Shown here: in pieces, positions 16,865 through 24,441 of the stretch
Layout: the number at the start of each line of letters is the position of its first letter
How positions within the stretch are numbered: the stretch's first letter is position 1
Assembly (NCBI GenBank): GCA_964451605.1
Contig: CAYVJA010000029.1
Coordinates: 1-33,201 of the forward strand
Origin: JAQVSH01 sp964451605
GTDB taxonomy: Bacteria > Bacteroidota > Bacteroidia > Bacteroidales > UBA4181
DNA: 33,201 nt
Direction of reading: 5' to 3'
The notes under the pieces: model-generated
What the model saw: only the letters and a program-made list of their open reading frames with translations
Databases searched by the model: none
What the model was told of the DNA's origin: nothing
Program-made: the position numbers and the translations under genes

Positions 16865-16902
16865 CTTTCGCCCGCGGAAATAGTCACCTCCGCGGGCGAA
16901 AG
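16865..16902 (+). terminator. Stem-loop between symporter gene and araR
   Basis: CTTTCGCCCGCGGA (16865-16878) and its exact complement (16889-16902) form a 14-bp GC-rich stem with a 10-nt loop, 8 bases after the symporter stop and 24 before araR. No T-run follows, so partial termination or protection of the 3' end of the symporter message is more likely than a full terminator. Confidence 0.65.
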
Positions 16903-16925
16903 GCCCCGCTACCTTTAATGCAGGT

Positions 16926-17606
16926 ATGGCATCATCGTTTTATAAAGAGAAAGAGCGCTACTATGTGGCGGTCGACTGTATCATCTTTGGTTTTCGGGAA
17001 GGAGAGCTGCATCTGTTGCTGATTAACCGAAATTTCGAACCTGCCAAAGGGGAGTGGTCGCTCATGGGGGGCTTTCTAGAGAAGCACGAAAGTATTAACC
17101 AGGCAGCACAACGAGTACTGTACGAGTTAACCGGTCTGGAGAATATTTTTATGAAGCAGGTTGGCGTATTTGGCGAGATAGACCGCGATCCCGGCGAAAG
17201 GGTAATCTCAGCAGCCTACTACGCCTTACTGAATATCGACGACTACGACCCGGAGCTGGCCCGCATGCACAATGCACAGTGGATTCCGATTCACCGGCTC
17301 CCGCAACTGATCTTCGACCACCGTGCAATGGTCGAAAAGGCACGCCGCCAACTGCAACAACAGGCGGCGAACGAACCCATCGGGTTCAACCTGCTGCCTA
17401 AACTTTTTACTCTTACCCGTTTACAAATGCTCTATGAGGCCATTTACGGCGAACCGCTCGACAAACGCAATTTCCGAAAGCGGGTGGCCCAGATGGATTT
17501 CATAGAGAAGACCAATCAACAAGACCGTTCCGGTTCGAAAAGAGGGGCATGGCTCTATCAGTTTAACGACAACAACTACCGAAAGGATACAAAATTTAAA
17601 TTGTAA
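16926..17606 (+). CDS. araR: AraR, Nudix-fold transcriptional regulator of arabinose use
   Basis: The 226-residue protein has an N-terminal Nudix domain (about 10-140) and a C-terminal winged-helix domain (about 150-226, with LLPKLFTLTRLQMLYEAIYG and KRNFRKRV typical of the NrtR-like helix-turn-helix). In the Nudix box (48-71) the catalytic REUxEE is replaced by RVLYEL, so the hydrolase is probably inactive and the domain serves as a sugar sensor. Bacteroides use a Nudix-related AraR as the L-arabinose-responsive repressor, and this gene lies directly before araD with a 4-base gap. It should bind operators at the symporter promoter and possibly at the GH genes. Known: the family and its ligand in Bacteroides; inferred: the targets here. 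Confidence 0.9.
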   Translation: MASSFYKEKERYYVAVDCIIFGFREGELHLLLINRNFEPAKGEWSLMGGFLEKHESINQAAQRVLYELTGLENIFMKQVGVFGEIDRDPGERVISAAYYALLNIDDYDPELARMHNAQWIPIHRLPQLIFDHRAMVEKARRQLQQQAANEPIGFNLLPKLFTLTRLQMLYEAIYGEPLDKRNFRKRVAQMDFIEKTNQQDRSGSKRGAWLYQFNDNNYRKDTKFKL

Positions 17607-17610
17607 CGAT

Positions 17611-18294
17611 ATGCTCGAAACGCTAAAAGCAGAGGTATTTCAGGCCAACCTCGACCTGGTTCAACATGGCCTGGTCATTTTTACCTGGGGAAATGTAAGT
17701 GCCATCGACAGGCAGAGTGGGCTGGTTGTCATAAAGCCTTCGGGGGTTTCGTACAGCGAAATGCGCGAAGAGCATATGGTAGTGGTTAATCTTGACGGCA
17801 AAGTGGTGGAGGGAAAACTGAAACCTTCGTCCGATACGGCAACCCATCTGGTACTTTACAAGGCTTTCTCCGACATAGGCAGTGTGGTTCACACCCACTC
17901 CACCTATGCCACGGCATGGGCACAGGCCGGTGTCGATTTGCCCAATATCGGAACTACGCACGCCGACTACTTTTACGAAGATATCCCCTGTACAGCAGCT
18001 ATGTCGAAAGAGGAGGTCGAAGGAGAGTACGAAAAGGAGACCGGCAATGTGATTGTACACCGTTTTGCAGATATGAATCCCAACTATACACCGGGTGTCC
18101 TTGTGAAGAACCATGGCCCCTTTGCCTGGGGAAAAGATGCCCACGATGCCGTGCATAATGCGGTAGTACTTGAGCAAGTGGCAAAAATGGCCTACATTGC
18201 CCTGGGTATCAATCCCGGACTGCAAATGAACCGGGCTTTGGTCGAGAAACACTTTAACCGCAAACATGGCGCAAGCGCCTATTATGGGCAATGA
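17611..18294 (+). CDS. araD: L-ribulose-5-phosphate 4-epimerase
   Basis: It converts L-ribulose 5-phosphate to D-xylulose 5-phosphate, the last step of arabinose entry into the pentose phosphate pathway, in the cytoplasm. The 227-residue length is normal for the class II aldolase-like AraD. The zinc ligands are visible in VVHTHSTYA (H94 and H96) and KNHGPFAWG (H168), and the substrate-binding GNVSAID and KPSG blocks are near the N-terminus. It starts 4 bases after araR and is followed by a short octamer repeat and araA. Its TGA stop overlaps the first base of that repeat. Confidence 0.96.
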   Translation: MLETLKAEVFQANLDLVQHGLVIFTWGNVSAIDRQSGLVVIKPSGVSYSEMREEHMVVVNLDGKVVEGKLKPSSDTATHLVLYKAFSDIGSVVHTHSTYATAWAQAGVDLPNIGTTHADYFYEDIPCTAAMSKEEVEGEYEKETGNVIVHRFADMNPNYTPGVLVKNHGPFAWGKDAHDAVHNAVVLEQVAKMAYIALGINPGLQMNRALVEKHFNRKHGASAYYGQ

Positions 18295-18325
18295 AACAGT
18301 GTAACAGTGTAACAGTGTAACAGTG
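18294..18325. repeat. Tandem octamer TAACAGTG between araD and araA
   Basis: AAACAGTG followed by three exact TAACAGTG units, beginning at the last base of the araD stop codon. Octamer length and position directly at a stop codon are the same as for the AGCAYTAG arrays elsewhere in the window, though the unit differs. Confidence 0.85.
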
Positions 18326-18370
18326 AAGCAAGAAAACAATAATTAATTAATCAGTTAATACATTACAATT

Positions 18371-19873
18371 ATGGCATTTCAGGATTTAGAAGTATGGTTT
18401 GTTACAGGAGCTCAGCTTCTGTACGGAGGCGACGCGGTGGTAGCAGTAGATGCCCACTCAAACGAGATGGTAAAAGGATTGAACGAATCGGGCAATCTAC
18501 CGGTAAAAGTGGTGTATAAAGGGACAGCCAACTCTTCGGCCGAGGTTTCGGCCATTTTCCGTGCTGCCAATGGCGACACCAAGTGTGTGGGTGTGATCAC
18601 CTGGATGCACACCTTCTCGCCCGCCAAGATGTGGATTCACGGGTTGCAGGATTTCAAAAAACCGCTGTTACATCTGCATACCCAGTATAATGAGGAGATT
18701 CCCTGGGCAACCATGGATATGGACTTCATGAACCTCAACCAGAGCGCCCACGGCGACCGTGAGTTTGGTTTTATCACCAGCCGTCTCCGCAAACCCCGCA
18801 AGGTAGTGGTAGGGTACTGGAAGGATAAATCGACCCATCACAAGATTGCCGTTTGGATGCGGGTTTGCGCTGCCTGGGCCGATGCACAGGATATGCGGAT
18901 TATCCGTTTTGGCGACAACATGAACAATGTAGCCGTAACCGACGGTGACAAGGTGGAAGCCGAAATCCGTCTGGGCTATCATGTAGACAACGCCCCCATT
19001 GCCAAACTGGTGCCCTACGTAGAAGCCGTTACCGAGGCCGAAATCGACACCCTGGTGGCTGAGTATGAAAGGCTGTACGATTTTGCTCCCAATGCTGCCA
19101 AAGGGGGCGAAATGCACCAATATGTACGCAGTGCCGCTGCCCAGGAGATCGGGTTGCGTCGCTTCCTCCAAGAAAAAGGCGCCAAAGCCTTCACCACCAG
19201 TTTCGACGAACTCGAGGGGATGAAACAGCTGATGGGCTTTGCCTCACAGCGTCTTATGTCGGAAGGATACGGTTTCGGAGCCGAAGGCGACTGGAAAACG
19301 GCCGCTCTCTGCCGCACCATGTTTGTGATGGCCCAGGGATTGCCCGGCGGCTGCTCTTTCATGGAAGATTACACCCTTAATTTCGACGGAAAAAACAGCG
19401 CTATTCTGCAGGCCCACATGCTGGAAGTATGCCCCGACATTGCTGCTGCCAAACCGCGTGTTGAAGTGCACTATCTGGGTATCGGCGACTCGGGTACCTG
19501 TGCCCGTTTGGTATTCCAGGCTCATGAGGGCGCCGGTATTGCCTGCACCGTTGTCGATATGGGCAACCGCTTCCGGATGATTGTAAACGATGTCGATGTA
19601 AAGAAACCCAAAGCCCTGCCCAAACTGCCTGTGGCTTGTGCATTGTGGGTTCCGAAACCCGATTTCGAAGTGGGCGCAGGTGCATGGATTCTGGCCGGTG
19701 GAACCCACCACTCCAGCTTCTCGTATGCCCTTACCCAGGAGTATATGGAAGACTACGCCGAGATTGCCGACATGGAGATGCTGGCAATCGACGAGAAGAC
19801 TACCATTCGCGGGTTCAAACAGGATATCCGCAACAACGAAGTGTACTACATGTTAAATAAAGCCCTCCGTTAA
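18371..19873 (+). CDS. araA: L-arabinose isomerase
   Basis: It isomerises L-arabinose to L-ribulose, a Mn2+-dependent cytoplasmic reaction. The 500-residue protein has the expected N-terminus (EVWFVTGAQLLYGGDAV), the conserved WMHTFSPAKMWI and HLHTQYNEEIPW blocks, GAEGDWKTAALCR, and the metal-site region near MLEVCPDIAAAKP and GGTHHSSFS. Length is the usual 495-500. It is separated from araD by 76 bases containing the octamer repeat and is followed by araB after 2 bases. No defects seen. Confidence 0.97.
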   Translation: MAFQDLEVWFVTGAQLLYGGDAVVAVDAHSNEMVKGLNESGNLPVKVVYKGTANSSAEVSAIFRAANGDTKCVGVITWMHTFSPAKMWIHGLQDFKKPLLHLHTQYNEEIPWATMDMDFMNLNQSAHGDREFGFITSRLRKPRKVVVGYWKDKSTHHKIAVWMRVCAAWADAQDMRIIRFGDNMNNVAVTDGDKVEAEIRLGYHVDNAPIAKLVPYVEAVTEAEIDTLVAEYERLYDFAPNAAKGGEMHQYVRSAAAQEIGLRRFLQEKGAKAFTTSFDELEGMKQLMGFASQRLMSEGYGFGAEGDWKTAALCRTMFVMAQGLPGGCSFMEDYTLNFDGKNSAILQAHMLEVCPDIAAAKPRVEVHYLGIGDSGTCARLVFQAHEGAGIACTVVDMGNRFRMIVNDVDVKKPKALPKLPVACALWVPKPDFEVGAGAWILAGGTHHSSFSYALTQEYMEDYAEIADMEMLAIDEKTTIRGFKQDIRNNEVYYMLNKALR

Positions 19874-19875
19874 TC

Positions 19876-21552
19876 ATGAAAAAGTATGTAATCGGATTAG
19901 ACTACGGAACCGATTCGTGCCGGGCATTGGTTGTCGACGCGGCAACCGGTGCCGAACAGGCATCGGCGGTGAAGTACTACCCCCGGTGGGCCAAAGGGCT
20001 CTATTGCCATCCTACGGCCAACCAGTACCGTCAGCACCCCTCCGACTATGTGGAGTGCCTTGAAGGTGCCGTGAAAGAGGCCCTTGCCAAGTGCGACCCT
20101 TCGGTTGCGCCCAATGTGATCGGAATGTCGTTCGATACCACCGGATCGACTCCTGTCTTTACCGACAAGAATGGCACTCCCCTCTCGCTGTTGCCCGAAT
20201 TTGCCGAGAATCCCAATGCCATGTTTGTATTGTGGAAAGACCACACGGCCATTAAAGAGGCAGCCGAAATCAATGCTCTCTCTGCCAAATGGGATATCGA
20301 CTACACTGCTTACGAAGGAGGTATTTACTCGTCGGAGTGGTTCTGGGCCAAAGTGTTGCATGTACTCCGTGCCGATAAAAAGGTGCGCGAAGCCGCCTAT
20401 TCGGTGATTGAGCATTGCGACTGGCTTCCCGCGCTGCTTTGCGGTGAAACCCAGCCCGAAAAGGTAAAACGAAGCCGTTGTGCAGCAGGACATAAAGCTA
20501 TGTGGCTCGAGGCATGGGGCGGTCTTCCTTCGGAGGAGTTCCTCACCGCGCTCGATCCGCTGTTGAGCGGCTACAGAGATCGGCTCTTCCGCAACACCTA
20601 TGCCAGCGACACCCCGGTGGGCAATCTCACTGAAGAGTGGGCTAAACGATTGGGCCTTACCACAAAAGTTGTTGTAGGCGTGGGCGCTTTCGACTGCCAT
20701 ATGGGTGCAGTCGGAGCCGAAGCGGTTCCCAACTCGCTGGTTCGCGTAATCGGAACCTCCACCTGCGATATTCTGGTGGCCTCGAGCGAGGAGATGGGTA
20801 ACAAGTTGGTAAGAGGCATCTGCGGTCAGGTCGACGGTTCGGTCATCCCCGGCATGATGGGTCTGGAGGCGGGTCAGTCGGGTTTTGGCGACATCTATGC
20901 CTGGTTTAAACGGGTATTGGCGTGGCCCATTGAAGAGCTGATTGGAAAAAGCAGCCTATTAGACGAAGCCACCCGAAAAAAGCTGGTCGACGAAGCGCTC
21001 GACCGGATGATTCCTGTGCTTTCGGATCAGGCTGCAGCCATTTCGCCCGAAGAGAGCGCGGTGATAGCCACCGACTGGATGAACGGACGCCGTACCCCTG
21101 ATGCCAGTCAGCTGGTACAGGGATCGATTGCCAATATTACCCTCGGTACCACGGCACCCATGATTTTCCGTGCACTGGTAGAGGCTACAGCCTTTGGATC
21201 GAAAGCCATTGTCGATCGCTTCCTAGAAGAGGGGGTCAGGATTGAAAGTGTAATTGGTATCGGTGGTATTTCGTTGAAATCGCCCTTCGTAATGCAGACT
21301 ATGGCCGATGTCCTCAATATGCCCATCAAGGTGGCAAAAAGCGAACAGGCCTGTGCCTTTGGTGCCTCGATGTTTGCTGCCGTTGCAGCCGGTGTGTATG
21401 GCAAGGTAGAAGAAGCACAAAAAGCTATGGGACAAGGATTTGCCAGCGAATACAAGCCCAATCCCCCCATGGTAAAAGTCTATGCCGAGCTCTACAAGAG
21501 CTACCAGAAACTGGGACAAATCACCGAAGAGGCCTTCTACAAAACCCTCTAA
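19876..21552 (+). CDS. araB: Ribulokinase
   Basis: It phosphorylates L-ribulose to L-ribulose 5-phosphate with ATP. The 558-residue protein is an FGGY carbohydrate kinase: GLDYGTDSCRALVVD at residues 6-20 is the phosphate-1 motif, VVGVGAFDCHMGAVGAEA contains the catalytic Asp region, and GIGGISLKSPFVMQ is the adenosine motif near the C-terminal domain. The AraB-type insert (WKDHTAIKEAAEIN) fits ribulokinase rather than other FGGY kinases. It starts 2 bases after araA, is the last gene of the operon and is followed by a Rho-independent terminator. Confidence 0.96.
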   Translation: MKKYVIGLDYGTDSCRALVVDAATGAEQASAVKYYPRWAKGLYCHPTANQYRQHPSDYVECLEGAVKEALAKCDPSVAPNVIGMSFDTTGSTPVFTDKNGTPLSLLPEFAENPNAMFVLWKDHTAIKEAAEINALSAKWDIDYTAYEGGIYSSEWFWAKVLHVLRADKKVREAAYSVIEHCDWLPALLCGETQPEKVKRSRCAAGHKAMWLEAWGGLPSEEFLTALDPLLSGYRDRLFRNTYASDTPVGNLTEEWAKRLGLTTKVVVGVGAFDCHMGAVGAEAVPNSLVRVIGTSTCDILVASSEEMGNKLVRGICGQVDGSVIPGMMGLEAGQSGFGDIYAWFKRVLAWPIEELIGKSSLLDEATRKKLVDEALDRMIPVLSDQAAAISPEESAVIATDWMNGRRTPDASQLVQGSIANITLGTTAPMIFRALVEATAFGSKAIVDRFLEEGVRIESVIGIGGISLKSPFVMQTMADVLNMPIKVAKSEQACAFGASMFAAVAAGVYGKVEEAQKAMGQGFASEYKPNPPMVKVYAELYKSYQKLGQITEEAFYKTL

Positions 21553-21590
21553 ACAAAAGCTCATTATCGGGGTATCTACCCTGTGTACTG

Positions 21591-21630
21591 AAACGTCCGG
21601 ACTGCACTTTTGCAGCTCCGGACGTTTTTT
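21591..21630 (+). terminator. Rho-independent terminator after araB
   Basis: ACGTCCGGA pairs with TCCGGACGT, with an inner stem CTGCA/TGCAG, followed by six Ts. It ends the arabinose operon 39 bases past the araB stop. Confidence 0.9.
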
Positions 21631-21690
21631 CTGAAAAATCTTGCTTTTTCATAGAAATAATCTTTGTTAAATCCTGAAAAAGTGTCTTAT

Positions 21691-21720
21691 TTTGATTGGG
21701 CACAACCACTTATACTTTCG
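21691..21720 (+). promoter_or_regulatory. Promoter of the GH2 gene
   Basis: TTTG (21691-21694) and TACTTTCG (21713-21720, one mismatch to TAnnTTTG) are 18 bases apart, about 35 bases before the ATG. It shows the GH2 gene is transcribed separately from the ara operon. Confidence 0.5.
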
Positions 21721-21755
21721 TTCCATTCTTCAACTAACCCTCAAATCTCTTCCCT

Positions 21756-24179
21756 ATGAAATGGTTCCCCCTTCTGGCATCCCTGCTTCTGTTACTGGCA
21801 GCATGCAATGCCGAACCCTCCGAAAGCGGACAGAACTTCAACTTCGACTGGCAGTTTCACCTTGGTGATACCACGGGTGCCGAAAAACCGGGTTTCGACG
21901 ATTCGTCTTGGCGAACACTCGATCTTCCCCACGACTGGAGTGTGGAAGAGGGATTCAGTGCCGATAAAGCCAGCTGCACCGGCTATCTGCCGGGAGGTAT
22001 CGGCTGGTATCGCAAACGGTTCGAGGTTCCGGCCTCCGACAGCACCAAACAGCTCTTTGTCCATTTCGGGGGCATCTACAACAACAGTGAGGTGTACATC
22101 AACGGCCATTTGTTGGGCAAGCGGCCTAACGGCTACGTAGAACTCCGGTACAACCTTACCCCGTACCTGCAATTCGGGGCCGAAAATGTGATTGCGGTAA
22201 AGGCCGATCACACGCTCGATGCCGACTCGCGCTGGTACACCGGTTCGGGTATCTACCGTAAGGTATCGCTCATCAAAAAAGCGGCCGTCCACATTCCCCG
22301 CTGGGGCGTTTATGTGGTTACCCCTGAGGTATCGGCCCAAAAGGCCACAGTAGTGGCTCATGTGAAGGTAACCCAACAAGGTTCCACGGCTCAACCTCTC
22401 CAACGGGAGTCGGTTCTCACCGCACCCGATGGCAAGAGCTTTCAGCAGAAGAGCTCTCTTTCCGTTGCCCCGGGCGACACGCTCTCTACCCCGGTAACGC
22501 TGGAGGTTGCCTCTCCCCTCTTGTGGGATACTGAAACCCCCAATCTTTATACTCTGGTCACCCGCGTGGCCGACACTTCGGGAGTGGTGCTCGACGAGGT
22601 GACTACCCGTGTAGGAATCCGTTCTATCGTCTTCGATCCCGACAAGGGCTTCTTCCTGAACGGGAAAAACATGAAGTTTAAAGGGATCTGTCTGCATCAC
22701 GATGCCGGTACGCTGGGTGCCGCCGTTCCCCGTGCGGTTTGGGAGTTCAAACTGGAAGTATTGAAAGAGATGGGATGTAATGCCATCCGCTGCAGCCACA
22801 ACCCCTATGGAGCGGAGTTCTATGATGTCTGCGACGAAAAGGGTTTCCTGGTGATGGACGAAGCGTTTGACGAGTGGGAATTTCCCAAGAAAAAGTGGGT
22901 CACCGGCTGGAATCAGGGCCCTCCGAGTTATCAGGGATATGCCCCGAATTTCAACGAGTGGGGTGTAACCGATCTAGCCGACATCGTCCGCGAAAACCGG
23001 AACCACCCCTCTATCATTATGTGGAGTATCGGCAACGAGATTGACTACCCCAACGATCCCTATTCGCATGAAGTGCTTGATGGTAAGAACCCCCAGACCC
23101 GTGCGCTCTTTGACAAAGAGCTGCCCCACGGAAGCCGCCTGGGTATCATCGCCCGCCAACTGGCTGCTGTGGTGAAAGATCACGACACCACCCGTCCGGT
23201 AACCGCCGGACTTGCCTCTGCACTGATGTCGAATGCCACCGGTTATGCCGAAGCGCTCGACGTAGTGGGCTACAACTACCAGGAGGCACTCTATGCCGAC
23301 GACCACGCCAAGTATCCCACCCGCCCTCTCTACGGCAGTGAAACGGGGAAAACCCTGGGTTCATGGCGGTCCGTCACCGACAACGAATACATCATGGGGC
23401 AGTTTCTCTGGACCGGGCTCGATTTTCTGGGCGAAGCCGGTCGTTTCCCCAGAGCCCGTAATGCATCGGGGCTGATAGATCTGGGCAGCTATCCCAAGCC
23501 GGGCTTCTACCAGCGTCAGGCACTCTGGAGCGATAAGCCCATGGTCTACATCGGCACAAGTCCCGCACAACGAGGCGCCAACCTCCCCGAAGGCAAACGC
23601 AACCTGGGGCAGGTGATTCCCTACTGGAACTGGGAGCCCGACATGCCCGTCCGGGTAACCGCCTACACCAATTGCGAAGAGGTTGAACTCTTCCTCAACG
23701 ACAAATCGTTAGGAGCGCTCAAACTGGCCGATTTCGAAAATCTGGCTCCCACCTGGAACGTTCCCTTTGCTGCCGGCACCCTGAAGGCTGTGGGCAAACA
23801 GGGCGGAAAAGAGGTGGCCTCCTATATCATCCAGACAGCCGAAGCCCCTGCACAGCTGGTGGCCACGCCCAACCGAACCGAAATGAAGGCCGACCGTCGC
23901 GACGTAGTCCATATTGATGTAAGCCTCACCGATGCCAACGGCATTCTTTGCTACGACGCACAGCTTCCCATCACCTGCACCGTATCGGGATCCGCACAAC
24001 TGCTCGGTATCGAAGATGCCAACCACGACAACGTAGAAAACTACACCGACAACACCCAAACCTCCTTCCACGGCCGCGTGAGAGTCTACATCGGCAGCCT
24101 CGACCGCACCGGAAAAGCCACTGTAACTTTTACGGCACCGGGAATGAAAGAGGAGAAAGTACTGCTGAAAGTGCTCTAG
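21756..24179 (+). CDS. Secreted GH2 glycosidase, beta-galactosidase type with DUF4982
   Basis: The 807-residue protein has a lipoprotein-type signal peptide (LLASLLLLLAACN, lipidated Cys near residue 17) so it is likely anchored in the outer membrane or periplasm. The GH2 sugar-binding domain (about 25-190; DDSSWRTLDLPHDWS, GGIGWYRKRFEVP), immunoglobulin-like domain (about 200-295) and TIM barrel follow. The acid/base is E428 in WSIGNEIDYPND and the nucleophile E529 in YGSETGKTLG. Residues about 625-690 (EVELFLNDKSLG) match DUF4982, common in Bacteroidetes beta-galactosidases. Substrate is likely a beta-galactoside, but GH2 also holds glucuronidases. Its final codons, GTG-CTC-TAG, are part of an octamer array. 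Confidence 0.92.
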   Translation: MKWFPLLASLLLLLAACNAEPSESGQNFNFDWQFHLGDTTGAEKPGFDDSSWRTLDLPHDWSVEEGFSADKASCTGYLPGGIGWYRKRFEVPASDSTKQLFVHFGGIYNNSEVYINGHLLGKRPNGYVELRYNLTPYLQFGAENVIAVKADHTLDADSRWYTGSGIYRKVSLIKKAAVHIPRWGVYVVTPEVSAQKATVVAHVKVTQQGSTAQPLQRESVLTAPDGKSFQQKSSLSVAPGDTLSTPVTLEVASPLLWDTETPNLYTLVTRVADTSGVVLDEVTTRVGIRSIVFDPDKGFFLNGKNMKFKGICLHHDAGTLGAAVPRAVWEFKLEVLKEMGCNAIRCSHNPYGAEFYDVCDEKGFLVMDEAFDEWEFPKKKWVTGWNQGPPSYQGYAPNFNEWGVTDLADIVRENRNHPSIIMWSIGNEIDYPNDPYSHEVLDGKNPQTRALFDKELPHGSRLGIIARQLAAVVKDHDTTRPVTAGLASALMSNATGYAEALDVVGYNYQEALYADDHAKYPTRPLYGSETGKTLGSWRSVTDNEYIMGQFLWTGLDFLGEAGRFPRARNASGLIDLGSYPKPGFYQRQALWSDKPMVYIGTSPAQRGANLPEGKRNLGQVIPYWNWEPDMPVRVTAYTNCEEVELFLNDKSLGALKLADFENLAPTWNVPFAAGTLKAVGKQGGKEVASYIIQTAEAPAQLVATPNRTEMKADRRDVVHIDVSLTDANGILCYDAQLPITCTVSGSAQLLGIEDANHDNVENYTDNTQTSFHGRVRVYIGSLDRTGKATVTFTAPGMKEEKVLLKVL

Positions 24180-24256
24180 TGCTCTAGTGCTCTAGTGCTG
24201 CGCTTCGCGCAATGCTCTAATGCTCTAATGCTCTAATGCTCTAATGCTCTAATGCT
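24172..24256. repeat. Octamer array at the 3' end of the GH2 gene
   Basis: Three TGCTCTAG units (24172-24195), the GC core TGCTGCGCTTCGCGCAA, and five TGCTCTAA units (24213-24252). The array begins inside the last sense codons of the GH2 gene and supplies its stop codon. TGCTCTAA is the complement of TTAGAGCA, so this is the reverse orientation of AGCATTAG. Confidence 0.9.
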
Positions 24257-24297
24257 GAACGCCGGGATCTCTTTGAGATTCCCGGCGTTCGGATTTT
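24257..24297. terminator. Terminator after the GH2 gene
   Basis: GAACGCCGGGATCTC-TTT-GAGA-TTCCCGGCGTTC is a long stem, 11 bp plus 4 bp around a small bulge, followed by GGATTTTT. It ends the GH2 transcript beyond the octamer array. Confidence 0.85.
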
Positions 24298-24339
24298 TAA
24301 GCAATAAGTTGTAGGTTATAATGATTGTCACTCACAAAT

Positions 24340-24441
24340 TCCTTCTCGCACTTGCGCAAAACAAAGCATTGACCATTCACCATTAACAACTAACTCTTTG
24401 CTTTTCGCTCGAAGCGCAGCATTAGAGCATTAGAGCATTAG
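24340..24441. repeat. Intergenic repeat locus D, ending in octamers inside the GH30 gene
   Basis: It contains CGCACTTGCGCAAAAC, ATTGACCATTCACCATTAAC (also seen in locus B), CGAAGCGCAGC and three AGCATTAG units (24418-24441). The octamers include the stop codon and last three sense codons of the minus-strand GH30 gene. Confidence 0.75.
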
